64,000 nt of DNA, taken from positions 179,559 to 243,558 of the forward strand of contig NZ_ATNM01000091.1 of the NCBI RefSeq assembly GCF_000427295.1, written 5' to 3'. Positions 39,609-49,497 of the stretch are shown piece after piece. The stretch comes from Cyclobacterium qasimii M12-11B (lineage in GTDB: Bacteria > Bacteroidota > Bacteroidia > Cytophagales > Cyclobacteriaceae). Made by a program: the position numbers and the translations under genes. The notes under the pieces are model-generated. The model was not told the origin of the DNA and did no database searches. It was given only the letters and a program-made list of their open reading frames with translations. Position 1 is the first letter of the stretch. Each line of letters opens with the position of its first letter.

Positions 39609-39628
39609 GGCCAAAATTAATTTTGGCC
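39609..39628 (+). terminator. Perfect 20-bp palindrome after the hydroxylase gene
   Basis: GGCCAAAATTAATTTTGGCC is self-complementary and starts 3 bp after the stop. The T-tract after it is interrupted (CCTCTAACTTTT), so it is a moderate terminator. Confidence 0.55.
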
Positions 39629-39998
39629 TCCTCTAACTTTTCGAAATTCAAATAGCGTTAAATATCAATGTCAGGTTTTTCGATTTAGTTGACTTTTTTA
39701 GTCAATTAGAAGGAACAATTGAAAAGATGAAATTTGGTTCTTGTGAAGAGGTGGCCCTTGCTGAAATTAAGAACGCTCTTTAAATTTAAATCCACTCAAA
39801 ACCAATCCAATGGACTTGGTCCATTTTCCTGGCAAATTTGACCCAGGCTTGGTAAGGAGCAATTAAAGCTGTTTGCTGGCCTATAGTACTATAAATTCTT
39901 GAAAGAGAATTGTTCCTAATCCAAATGATTTCAAATCGATTTGTAGTTTTGATAATAGCTCTTAATAGATTTTGTTATTTAAATAGTAAAAGGATCAA
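39629..39998. other. 370-bp intergenic stretch with a possible gene remnant
   Basis: No complete gene is visible. On the plus strand, 39637-39783 stays open for 48 codons without a usable start and reads like protein (ending RFFDLVDFFSQLEGTIEKM, then KFGSCEEVALAEIKNAL, then stop). It may be the tail of a decayed gene. The remainder holds the upstream region of the SDR gene at 39999. Confidence 0.4.
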
Positions 39999-40823
39999 AT
40001 GACCATAAGCATTATAGGACTGGGATGGTTGGGAATTCCACTTGCTGAAGCCTTTCAACAAATAGGCGTAAATGTAAAAGGAACGACTACCAGCCTTGGA
40101 AAAAAGCACTCTTTGGAGCAACAAGGTATTGTTTGTGAAGTGCTCAATTTAACGCCTGAGTTATCCGGTCCAGCACCTAAGAACATTTTTGATACCGATA
40201 TTTTATTTATCAACATCCCTCCTTCTACCCGGACAAAGCCTTCAGGACACCATCCAAGGCAAATAGAAATCATCAAGGCTTTGGCCATGGAGCATGGCAT
40301 TAAGAAGATCATATACATCAGTGCCACATCCGTTTATCCTACAAATAATCAAGTAGCTAAAGAATCAGACACTCTAGATTTAAACAATACTGGTAACCAG
40401 GCCCTATTTAATGCTGAGCAAATTTTACAGAAGGACAAAACATACGATTTAACCATTGTACGTTTTGGTGGCTTATTAGGAGATGATCGGATTCCTGGGA
40501 AATATTTCTCTGGTAAAGAGAACGTTTCTGGCGATGTTCCAGTGAATTATATACATCGGCAGGATGCCGTAAAATCGATCCTTTGGCTTGTTGAACACAA
40601 CCTATGGAATGAAACCTATAATATTGTTTCACCTGAGCATCCTATCAAAAGGGAAGTCTTTGAAAAAAACGCTGCTGATGTAGGTTTTCCTCCACCAGCA
40701 ACTTACGCAACTGAAGGCTCACAAACCTGGAAAGAAATTTCGTCGGAGAAATGGTGTAAAACCAATTTTCAATTTATTCATGACAACCCGCTCAGCTTCA
40801 CCTATTCTGAGTCAAAACCTTGA
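39999..40823 (+). CDS. NAD(P)-binding SDR/epimerase-like protein (YeeZ type)
   Basis: A soluble protein of 274 residues. The Rossmann start TISIIGLGWLGIPLAEAF has GxGWLG rather than the usual SDR GxxGxxG, as in the YeeZ-like subgroup. Later blocks are DILFINIPPSTRTK, KKIIYISATSVYPTNN, LTIVRFGGLLGDDR and VNYIHRQDAVKSI. The catalytic YxxxK is not obvious, so it may bind a nucleotide without being a classical dehydrogenase. The substrate is unknown. Confidence 0.83.
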   Translation: MTISIIGLGWLGIPLAEAFQQIGVNVKGTTTSLGKKHSLEQQGIVCEVLNLTPELSGPAPKNIFDTDILFINIPPSTRTKPSGHHPRQIEIIKALAMEHGIKKIIYISATSVYPTNNQVAKESDTLDLNNTGNQALFNAEQILQKDKTYDLTIVRFGGLLGDDRIPGKYFSGKENVSGDVPVNYIHRQDAVKSILWLVEHNLWNETYNIVSPEHPIKREVFEKNAADVGFPPPATYATEGSQTWKEISSEKWCKTNFQFIHDNPLSFTYSESKP

Positions 40824-41100
40824 GCTCATTGAATCAAAACCCGGTTTTTTATACCGAAATTTCTCAATATCAGTCCATCCTGAAAATTGATCCTATAAAA
40901 AAGAAAAAACTTTTCTCAATTCGCCTGAAATATGGCATAGCAATTCCAAAGCAACTTTTAAAAAACCCTATGGTTACGAATTTAATTTTTTCTTTAAAAA
41001 AATGGCGTACTATTATATGGTCGCTAAATTTAATTAGTGCTGATAATCAGCCATATTCGTTAATCCGAATAAGCGGTTTTTATTAAATAACTTATTAACC

Positions 41101-41108
41101 TAATTTTG
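41101..41108 (+). promoter_or_regulatory. Candidate Bacteroidota promoter (-7) of sucA
   Basis: TAATTTTG fits TAnnTTTG and lies 23 bp before the sucA ATG at 41132. This would give a short leader and suggests that the sucA-sucB-lpdA cluster starts here, not from the upstream SDR gene. Confidence 0.4.
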
Positions 41109-41131
41109 CTGCGCAATATATAAATAACCTC

Positions 41132-43923
41132 ATGGATAAATACTCTTATATTTCCAATGCCCATGTAGCTTACATTGATGAGTTATATGAGGACTATAAA
41201 AAAGACCCCGAAGCGATAGACAGCAGTTGGAAGGCTTTTTTTGATGGATTCGATTTTGCCATAAACAAATTTGGCGAGGAAGAAAGCAGAGGAGCTGCCA
41301 CAAGTGCACCCCAGCCATTGAATGGTAACCTGGCAACAAAGGGCACCATCATGAACATGGAACACTTGCCTAAGGAAATTAAGGTGAGGGCATTAATCCA
41401 TGCCTATAGGACCAGAGGTCACCTCAGGTCCACGACCAATCCGGTAAGAGAAAGAAGAGATCGACATGCCTTATTGGACTTGAACGATTTTGGCTTAGAG
41501 AAATCGGACTTGGACACCGTATTTCAAGCAGGAAATGAAATTGGAGTAGGCGATGCCAAATTATCCAAAATAATTGATTCCCTTAAGATCATATACGAAG
41601 GCTCCATGGGCTTTGAGTACATGTACATAAGAGATCCTGAAATGCTGGATTGGTTTAGAATCATGGTTGAAAAAGAATCACTTGAATTCAACCCACCATT
41701 AGAGGACAAAAAAAATATTCTATTCAAATTAAATGAAGCAGTAGTTTTTGAAAACTTTTTACATACCAAATACATTGGGCAAAAAAGGTTTTCATTAGAA
41801 GGCGGAGAAAGCACCATCCCTTTCCTGGATGCACTGATCAATAAAGCATCAGACCTGGGCGTTGAAGAGATGATGATCGGAATGGCGCACAGAGGTAGGT
41901 TAAATGTTTTGGCCAACGTTATGGGCAAGACTTACGAACAGATTTTCTCTGAATTTGAAGGCACTGCCACGCCAGACCTTACCATGGGAGATGGTGATGT
42001 AAAATACCATATGGGTTTCTCTTCTGAAGTACCTACAAGGAATGGTAAACTAATGATTTTAAAATTAGCTCCCAATCCTTCCCACCTAGAGGCGGTAAAT
42101 CCTGTAGTAGAAGGTTTTGTTAGGGCTAAAATAGACGACCACTATAAAGGAGATGAGGACAAGGTAATCCCAGTTCTTATTCATGGAGATGCTGCTGTTG
42201 CCGGACAGGGAATAGTATACGAAGTCACTCAGATGGCCAATCTAAAAGGCTACAATACCGGAGGAACCATCCATTTTGTAATCAATAATCAGGTAGGTTT
42301 TACCACAGATTTTGACGATGCCAGAAGCTCCATCTATTGTACTGATGTGGCTAAGATAATTGATGCGCCTGTCATTCACGTGAATGGAGACGATCCGGAA
42401 GCGGTAGTATTTGCAGCCAAAATCGCTGTCGAATTCCGTCAAAAGTTCAATCAGGACATATTCATAGACATGGTATGCTACAGAAGGCATGGCCACAATG
42501 AGTCTGATGAGCCTAAGTTTACCCAACCGGAACTGTACAATATCATCTCTAAACATCCCAACCCACGAGAAATTTACAATAAAACGCTTCTCGACAGAGG
42601 TCAGGTAGATGCCAAGCTTGCCAAGCAAATGGACAAAGAATTCCGTCAATTGCTACAAGACAGGCTTGCGATGGTAAAAGTGAAGCCTCTTCCTTACACT
42701 ATTTCACCTTTCGAAATGGCCTGGAAAGCATTGGATTATTCCAAACCTGAAGATTTTGAAAAATCTCCAGCCACCGCAATAACTACTGAAGCCATTGAAA
42801 AAGTGGCAGAAGCTTTGACCATACTTCCAAAAGGATTTAAACCGATCAAGCAAATTGAAGCGCAGCTTAAGCAGAGGAAAGATATGTTCTTCCAAAGCAA
42901 ATCACTCAACTGGGCTGCTGCAGAGCTTTTGGCTTATGGTTCTTTATTACTTGACGGTAAAACGGTAAGAATGACTGGTCAGGATTGTGAGCGTGGGACT
43001 TTTTCTCACCGACATGCAGTCGTTCATGATGCGAATACCAACAAGCCTTATGACTCCTTAAAAGAATTAAAGGACAGTAAAGGTAAATTCTATATCTACA
43101 ATTCCCTTTTATCCGAGTATGCGGTATTGGGCTTTGAATATGGTTATTCAATGGCCAACCCAAATGCGCTAAATATTTGGGAGGCTCAATTTGGAGACTT
43201 TGCAAATGGAGCACAAACCATGATTGACCAATTCATCACCTCAGGTGAATCGAAATGGCAAAAGATGAATGGTTTGGTGATGCTTTTACCTCATGGCTAC
43301 GAAGGTCAGGGACCAGAGCACTCCAATGCAAGACCAGAAAGATTTCTTCAGTTGGCTGCTGAATACAATATTATTGTAGCCAATATCACTGAACCATCAA
43401 ATTTCTTTCACCTATTGAGACGTCAGTTGACATGGAATTTCAGAAAGCCGTGCATCGTAATGTCACCAAAATCATTGCTTCGTCACCCAAAGGTTATGTC
43501 ACCTTTAAGTGAATTCACAAGTGGTAATTTTAGAGAGATTTTGTTAGATGAGACCACAAACCCTAAAAGGTAAACAGAGTGGTTCTTTGCTCCGGTAAAA
43601 TCTATTATGAACTCATCGAAATGAGAGAAAAGGAGAAAGTTGAAGACGTTGCCATCATCCGTGTGGAACAACTTCACCCGCTACCTAAAAATCAAATTCT
43701 TAAAGCAATTAAGGCTTATAAAAAAGATATCGAGACAGTTTGGCTTCAAGAAGAGCCTGAGAATATGGGCTATTGGGCATTTATAGTGAGGAATCTCTAT
43801 AAGGATTTGGCCATGGATGTCATTGCAAGAAAACCAAGTGCTTCGCCAGCAACAGGATACCATAAGGTACATTTGGCAGAACAAAAGCAAATTTTGGAAA
43901 AAGCTTTGAAAATAAATCCTTAA
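41132..43923 (+). pseudogene. sucA: 2-oxoglutarate dehydrogenase E1 component, frameshifted as read
   Basis: E1 decarboxylates 2-oxoglutarate with thiamine diphosphate and transfers the succinyl group to E2. The N-terminus YSYISNAHVAYIDELYEDYKKDPEAIDSSWKAFF is the family start; ThDP and active-site blocks include EEMMIGMAHRGRLNVLANV, HGDAAVAGQGIVYEV and CYRRHGHNESDEP. The long frame ends at 43573 in ...DETTNPKR. The next frame continues VVLCSGKIYYELIEMREKE to the normal end LEKALKINP. One extra A in the A4 run 43565-43568 gives NPKKVNRVVLCSGK and a protein of about 930 residues. As a TCA-cycle enzyme it is unlikely to be a true pseudogene. sucB follows after 86 bp. Confidence 0.95.
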
Positions 43924-44009
43924 TTTCCCATTTCTTTTATCATTTATACATTAAATTTTGAAATTGTCGCCCGGAAGTCTTTTAAAACCCGGGAAAAATC
44001 AAATAACCG

Positions 44010-45571
44010 ATGAGTATAGTAATCAAAGTCCCTGCAGTAGGAGAATCCATCACCGAAGTAACCATAGGTCAATGGTTTAAAAAAGATGGTGAATTTGTAG
44101 AAATGGATGAAGTCATTTGTGAACTGGAATCCGACAAAGCTACTTTTGAGCTTACGGCAGAATCGTCAGGAGTGCTTTATACCAAGGCTGATGAGGGAGA
44201 CACGCTCGAAATTGGAGCAGTCATTTGTGAAATAGACACTGAGGGAAAAGAGCAAGAAGCTTCTCAAGCCACAGCCGTAGTTGCTGCGGAGGAACAAACG
44301 AGTACAGCAAGTAGCCCTGCACCTTCTAAAAGTACCGGTGAAGTTAAGGAAATGCATGTCCCTGCAGTAGGTGAATCCATTACTGAGGTCACTTTGGCTT
44401 CCTGGATCAAATCCGATGGAGATTATGTGGAATTGGATGAAATAATTGCGGAAGTAGATTCTGACAAAGCAACTTTTGAATTGCCTGCTGAAGCTTCTGG
44501 AATCTTAAGGCAAGTTGCCGGTGAAGGGGATACGTTGGAGATCGGTGGCTTAATTTGCAAAATAGAAGTAACAGATGGCGCCCCTGAGGCATCAAATGGG
44601 GCTACTGGAAATGCCGCAAGCACCGCCACTGAAGATAAAAAACAACTGGCAATGAAACATATGCCACAGGCCATGCCTCACCAGCTGCAAGTAAAATATT
44701 GTCAGAAAAAGGTGTTGACCCAGCAACTGTAAAAGGTTCAGGGAAAGATGGAAGGATTACCAAGGAAGATGCTGAAAAAGCAGAGAAAGCAAAACCAGCA
44801 GCTCCAGCAGCGGCTAAAAGTGCTTCTAAACCTGCCGCTACAGATGTGAAAGACACTGCGGTAAAAGGAGAACGTGGGGAACGAAGAGAGAAAATGACCT
44901 CTTTAAGAAAAACCATCTCCAGAAGATTGGTCTCTGTAAAGAATGAAACAGCCATGCTGACCACTTTCAATGAGGTCAACATGAAGCCAATAATGGATAT
45001 CAGAAAACAATACAAAGACAAGTTTAAAGCCAGATACGAAGTCAACCTTGGCTTTATGTCTTTCTTTACTAAAGCAGCTTGTATTGCATTGGAAGAATGG
45101 CCGGCAGTGAATGCTCAAATTGACGGAAACGAAATCATTTATCATGATTATTGTGACATTTCTATTGCTGTTTCTTCTCCAAAAGGATTGGTAGTTCCTG
45201 TAATCAGAAATGCCGAAAACTTGTCCTTCTCTGGTGTGGAGAAAGAGGTTGTTCGTCTCGCTGTTAAAGCCCGTGATGGCAAATTATCCATAGACGAGAT
45301 GACTGGAGGAACATTTACCTTAACCAATGGTGGTATATTCGGTTCCATGATGTCTACCCCTATTATCAATGCACCTCAAGCAGCAATTCTGGGAATGCAC
45401 AACATCGTAGACAGACCAATGGCCGTGAATGGAGAGGTTAAGATTCTTCCAATGATGTACCTGGCTCTGTCTTATGACCACAGAATCATTGACGGTAGAG
45501 AGTCAGTTAGCTTTCTTGTTCGCTTGAAAGAGCTTCTTGAAGATCCAGCTAGATTAATGCTAGGTATTTAA
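44010..45571 (+). pseudogene. sucB: Dihydrolipoyl succinyltransferase E2 with two lipoyl domains, frameshifted as read
   Basis: E2 accepts the succinyl group on lipoamide and makes succinyl-CoA. Two lipoyl domains (about 1-78 and 113-192) each carry ESDKATFEL or DSDKATFEL with lipoyl-lysines K43 and K153. The peripheral subunit-binding domain ([28 protein letters not shown]) and the catalytic domain ([12 protein letters not shown] to [25 protein letters not shown]) lie in another frame. The first frame ends at 44732 after an altered tail; the correct sequence resumes at about 44653 as [21 protein letters not shown]. Adding one A in the AA at 44651-44652 rejoins it as [11 protein letters not shown], giving about 520 residues. 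It is probably a sequencing deletion. Confidence 0.95.
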
Positions 45572-45633
45572 AACTTAATTGAAATATTTCCTGCCTTAAA
45601 ATAAAAAGGCGAGGTTCTAAAAGATGATATATA

Positions 45634-47031
45634 ATGTATGACCTAATCGTAATCGGATCTGGACCAGGAGGCTACGTAGCTGCAATTAGAGCTGCTCAAC
45701 TGGGCATGAAAACCGCTATAATAGAAAAATACCCAACACTAGGAGGTACTTGCCTAAATGTTGGCTGTATACCTTCCAAAGCACTTCTGGATTCTTCAGA
45801 ACATTACCACAATGCTGCCCATACTTTTAAAAATCATGGTATAGACCTTAGTGCATTGAAAGTCAATTTCAAGCAGATGGTTACCAGAAAGCGTGAAGTA
45901 GTCCATCAAAATGTGGAAGGTATTCAATACCTGATGAAAAAAAACAAAATCGATGTTCATCAAGGAGTCGGTTCATTCAAAGATAAAACCACGATAATCG
46001 TCACTAAGGATGATGGCAAAACGGAGGAATTAAAAGCAAAGAATACAATCATTGCTACAGGTTCCAAACCTACAAGCTTACCCTTCATCACCTTGGACAA
46101 AGAGCGCGTAATCACCTCCACTGAGGCCCTTGAGCTAAAGGAAATCCCTAAGCATCTGGTAATCATCGGTGGAGGAGTCATTGGCTTGGAGTTAGGTTCA
46201 GTGTATGCAAGACTAGGAGCAAAAGTATCCGTAGTTGAATACATGGATGGACTTATCCCTACCATGGATAAAACCATGGGCAAAGAACTTCAAAAATCGC
46301 TTAAAAAACTTGGCTTCGAAATTTACCTTAAGCATAAAGTAACTGCTGTAGAAAGAAAAGGGAAAGAAGTCACTGTATCCGCAGAGAACAGCAAAAAGGA
46401 AACCGTTAAAATCAAAGGAGATTATGTCTTGGTTTCCATTGGCAGAAAACCTTATACCGACGGATTAAATGCAGCTGCAGCCGGCGTTAAAATCAACGAA
46501 AAAGGTCAGGTGGAAGTAGATGAACACCTAAAGACTTCTGCTGATAATATCTATGCTATAGGAGATGTTATTAAAGGTGCTATGTTGGCACATAAGGCTG
46601 AAGAAGAAGGCGTATTTGTAGCTGAAACTTTAGCTGGACAGAAACCGCATGTGAATTACTTGCTGATACCGGGTGTGGTTTACACCTGGCCAGAAGTGGC
46701 TAGTGTTGGTTATACTGAAGAACAACTCAAAGAAAAAGGTAAGAAATTTAAAACTGGTAAATTTCCATTTATGGCTTCCGGCAGGGCCCGTGCCAGTGGA
46801 GATGTAGATGGATTGGTGAAAGTTTTGGCTGATGCGGAAACGGATGAGATCCTTGGGGTACATATGATCGGCCCTCGTACGGCTGACATGATTGCTGAGG
46901 CGGTTGTAGCCATGGAATACCGTGCGTCTGCAGAAGACATCGCCAGGATGTCACATGCCCACCCTACCTATACGGAGGCATTTAAAGAGGCTTGTTTGGC
47001 AGCAACTGCCAATAGAGCCTTACATACATAA
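45634..47031 (+). CDS. lpdA: Dihydrolipoyl dehydrogenase (E3)
   Basis: This flavoenzyme reoxidises dihydrolipoamide with NAD+. The 465-residue protein shows FAD-binding IGSGPGGYVAAIRAAQLG, redox-active disulfide GGTCLNVGCIPSKALL, NAD-binding IIGGGVIGLELGSVYARLG, YAIGDVIKGAMLAHKAEEEG and the C-terminal catalytic dyad HAHPTYTEA. It closes the sucA-sucB-lpdA cluster and could also serve other 2-oxoacid dehydrogenases. A strong terminator follows. Confidence 0.97.
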   Translation: MYDLIVIGSGPGGYVAAIRAAQLGMKTAIIEKYPTLGGTCLNVGCIPSKALLDSSEHYHNAAHTFKNHGIDLSALKVNFKQMVTRKREVVHQNVEGIQYLMKKNKIDVHQGVGSFKDKTTIIVTKDDGKTEELKAKNTIIATGSKPTSLPFITLDKERVITSTEALELKEIPKHLVIIGGGVIGLELGSVYARLGAKVSVVEYMDGLIPTMDKTMGKELQKSLKKLGFEIYLKHKVTAVERKGKEVTVSAENSKKETVKIKGDYVLVSIGRKPYTDGLNAAAAGVKINEKGQVEVDEHLKTSADNIYAIGDVIKGAMLAHKAEEEGVFVAETLAGQKPHVNYLLIPGVVYTWPEVASVGYTEEQLKEKGKKFKTGKFPFMASGRARASGDVDGLVKVLADAETDEILGVHMIGPRTADMIAEAVVAMEYRASAEDIARMSHAHPTYTEAFKEACLAATANRALHT

Positions 47032-47053
47032 AAACCACAAACACGCTTACACA

Positions 47054-47086
47054 AGCCCTTTGATTGACGTCAAAGGGCTTTTTTTA
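47054..47086 (+). terminator. Intrinsic terminator of the sucA-sucB-lpdA cluster
   Basis: Arms 47054-47063 (AGCCCTTTGA) and 47070-47079 form a perfect 10-bp stem with loop TTGACG, followed by an eight-base T run. It begins 22 bp after the lpdA stop. Confidence 0.92.
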
Positions 47087-47157
47087 TTGTTACTGATAAG
47101 TGAAAGTATTCAAAACACTAAAATCAGTCCTAAAAGTGGCATTTACCTAACACCTAT

Positions 47158-47592
47158 TTATGCAAAAGGGACTATAAGTACTGGTATTTTTGATTTTTTA
47201 ATGATCTCGCCAGACACACTTCCTACAAATGCATTGTAAAAGAACCCATGCTGGTGATGTCCTGCCATAATTAGGTCAACATTCAACTTTTTAGATTCTT
47301 CTATTATCATTTCAATCGTTGCGCCTTGTACTAGCAACCCTTCTGAAACCACTCCTTTTTCCTTAAGGGCTGTACTGTATTTTTGCAGTTTTCGGTGTTC
47401 TTGCCGAAGGTCTTCTGCCCTACTGTCTCTTATGTATTGAGGTCCCACATCGTAACCTACAAAATCAGGATCTGGAGCGGCGATGTGCATTAGCCATAAT
47501 TTAGAACCGAATGCTTCTGCCATTTGAACTGCTTTATCAATTAATAGTTCTTCACTATGATCAAAATCGATTGTAACTAAGATATTTTTCAT
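47158..47592 (-). CDS. Universal stress protein (UspA family)
   Basis: A 144-residue cytosolic single-domain protein. It starts MKNILVTIDFDHSEELLIDKAVQMAEAFGSKLWLMHI, the classic Usp first strand and helix, and ends with MAGHHQHGFFYNAFVGSVSGEIIKKSKIPVLIV. That segment has the G-x2-G-x9-GS-like phosphate loop of the ATP-binding Usp subgroup. It stands alone between the lpdA terminator and a structured intergenic region. Confidence 0.9.
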   Translation of the reverse strand: MKNILVTIDFDHSEELLIDKAVQMAEAFGSKLWLMHIAAPDPDFVGYDVGPQYIRDSRAEDLRQEHRKLQKYSTALKEKGVVSEGLLVQGATIEMIIEESKKLNVDLIMAGHHQHGFFYNAFVGSVSGEIIKKSKIPVLIVPFA

Positions 47593-47960
47593 TTCAATTT
47601 ATTTTAATAGTCCATAACGGTTTGGCAATGCTTCACACCCTCGGCAGCTAGATATTAACCCGTGGATATAACTCAATAACAAGTCCATACAACTATAGGC
47701 AAAATACATAAAAATAACGATTTGCTCAATAGTCACCCCTATTCTGATAGAAATAGATAAAGAAAAGAATGAAGTACCAAAGAAAGACTAAATGAAAAAT
47801 CAAAAACCATACCCCATTACCAAATTTATTAATGGAGAGAGTTCTAATAACGACAATTGGGTTACAATGAACCGAAACAATGTTTCGACTTACTGTAACC
47901 CAATTGTTAGGTACATTTATTAATTTTATTGTCTCTATTTAAATATACTTCAAGAAGCAA
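47593..47960. other. 368-bp intergenic region with a long hairpin
   Basis: The upstream region of the Usp gene is followed by the inverted repeat at 47853-47907. I see no coding sequence. Confidence 0.5.
47853..47907. repeat. Two-step inverted repeat near the aldo/keto reductase 3' end
   Basis: Outer arms 47853-47866 (ACAATTGGGTTACA) and 47894-47907 are perfect complements (14 bp). Inside lies a second perfect 6-bp stem, CGAAAC (47873-47878) and GTTTCG (47882-47887). It is 53 bp beyond the minus-strand reductase stop and may be its terminator, although no T-tract follows. Confidence 0.6.
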
Positions 47961-48956
47961 TTATAGAACCAACTCCAATTGACTCAAATGCCCATCTATT
48001 ATTGCAACTTCTTCCTTTGTCAAACTTGCATCAGTAGATTTAGCATTTTGAATGGCTTGTTCCGCATTCCTTGCTCCAACCAAAGTAATTGAAATGCCAG
48101 GTTGTTCAAGTGTCCATAAAATGACCAGCTGTGCCAAGGTGATGCTTTTTTCATCGGCAATAGGTTTGATTTTGTCAAGAAAGTCGTTGGTACGTTTAAG
48201 GTTTTCATCTTTATAAAATGCCCTTGTCGCGCGCTGATCCCCTTCACCAAATTTATACCCTGGTTTCATCTTCCCAGTTAACAACCCTCTTTCGAGTGGG
48301 CTGTAAGCCAGGATTCCTTTCCCATTTTCAAGGCTATAAGGAACAATTTCTTCTTCGATATCACGCAAAACCATACTGTAAGGAACCTGATTGGATGCCA
48401 GGTTAATGTATTTCTCTGCTGCCGCCATTTGCTTTGCATCGTAATTGCATACACCTGCATAACGAACTTTCCCTTGCTTGATCAGCTCGTCAACCGCTTC
48501 CATCGTTTCATCAATTGGCGTGGTAACGTCAGGCCAATGAAGTTGGTAAAGGTCAATATAGTCCGTTCCCAAGCGTTTCAAGCTATCTTCACACTCTTGT
48601 ATGATGCTTTCCTTCCCGGCATATTTATAAATGCCTATGTCTTTCCCATTCCCATCTTTGCTATTAAAAACCAATGTGCCTTTTGCCAGGTCCCAACGCA
48701 TGCCAAACTTGGTAAGAATTTGTACTTTATCCCTTGGGAGGTCTTTTATCGCATGGCCAACAATGTCTTCACTCAAGCCCTGCCCATAAATTGGCGCAGT
48801 ATCAATGGAGGTTACACCCAAATCATAAGAAGCCTGGATAGCCTCAACAGCTGTATTCTGTTCCGTGCCTCCCCATAACCAACCACCTATGGCAAAAGAA
48901 CCAAATGTGACAGTTGAAAGTTTAAGATCGGTGTTACCTAGTTTTCTGTATTTCAT
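47961..48956 (-). CDS. Aldo/keto reductase
   Basis: A 331-residue (alpha/beta)8 NAD(P)H-dependent oxidoreductase. It has STVTFGSFAIGGWLWGG, TSIDTAPIYGQGLSEDIVGHAI (catalytic Asp and Tyr), LTKFGMRWDL (catalytic Lys), YIDLYQLHWPDVTTPIDETMEA (His), YAGVCNYDAKQM and the cofactor block ITLVGARNAEQAIQN. It resembles the YghZ/IolS-like group acting on aldehydes or inositol-type sugars; the substrate is not deducible. It is monocistronic. Confidence 0.93.
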   Translation of the reverse strand: MKYRKLGNTDLKLSTVTFGSFAIGGWLWGGTEQNTAVEAIQASYDLGVTSIDTAPIYGQGLSEDIVGHAIKDLPRDKVQILTKFGMRWDLAKGTLVFNSKDGNGKDIGIYKYAGKESIIQECEDSLKRLGTDYIDLYQLHWPDVTTPIDETMEAVDELIKQGKVRYAGVCNYDAKQMAAAEKYINLASNQVPYSMVLRDIEEEIVPYSLENGKGILAYSPLERGLLTGKMKPGYKFGEGDQRATRAFYKDENLKRTNDFLDKIKPIADEKSITLAQLVILWTLEQPGISITLVGARNAEQAIQNAKSTDASLTKEEVAIIDGHLSQLELVL

Positions 48957-49497
48957 AAAAATGAATATATGTTAGTTATTAATGATTAATGCCTGTCAAA
49001 AGCACTCCAGCCTACTTACAAATGAATGCTGGCTTTAAAGTTAATTTGGGTGGTATCCTGGGCTTACCTCTATAAAAAATCATCAGCTTCAAAATAAACA
49101 ACTTTGGAACTGTAAACATTCCTTACCATTCAATTAATTCTGGCTTTAATGAAAAAGTAACCTTAACCGGCTAACAATGAATAGGAATTTGTATGCCTCA
49201 TCCCAAAAAAAATACACCAATACGCTATTCCAAGCCAGTTAACCGAAAAGCTCACTACCGATAAGACTTGATCATTCAACCCTAATTATAGCACAATCCA
49301 ATAAAAAAATCAGGCTATTTGAAGACTGAATCATAGCTCCGCTAGGGCAAAGTCTAAAATAGCCTGATTATAAAGTGAGTTGATCACTTCAGCCTAGGTT
49401 CAATGCCTATTTCAGGTAAATCAAGCCAAGAACAAACCCTTAAATGTCCCTAGCCAAGGAAAAGAAACCTGCGCTACCCTTAAGACTAAGAAATGGC
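48957..49497. other. 541-bp intergenic region with the heparinase operon terminator
   Basis: The left part is the presumed promoter of the aldo/keto reductase; the right part holds the hairpin at 49301-49369. No ORF with coding character is visible. Confidence 0.5.
49301..49369 (-). terminator. Large hairpin terminator after the lyase gene
   Basis: Arms 49308-49320 (AATCAGGCTATTT) and 49357-49369 form a perfect 13-bp stem, extended by an inner AGACT/AGTCT pairing. On the minus strand it is followed by a T7 tract (A-run 49303-49309). It is 129 bp beyond the lyase stop. Confidence 0.75.

Noticed and set aside
40820..41086. 88-codon plus-strand ORF after the SDR gene (TTG start, overlaps its stop)
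   Set aside because: Low-complexity Lys/Ile-rich sequence without family resemblance; it ends just before the predicted sucA promoter. A real small gene cannot be excluded.
43940..43995. Possible terminator between sucA and sucB (CCCGG...CCGGG)
   Set aside because: Only a 5-bp stem with a long loop; the genes belong to one functional cluster and read-through is likely.
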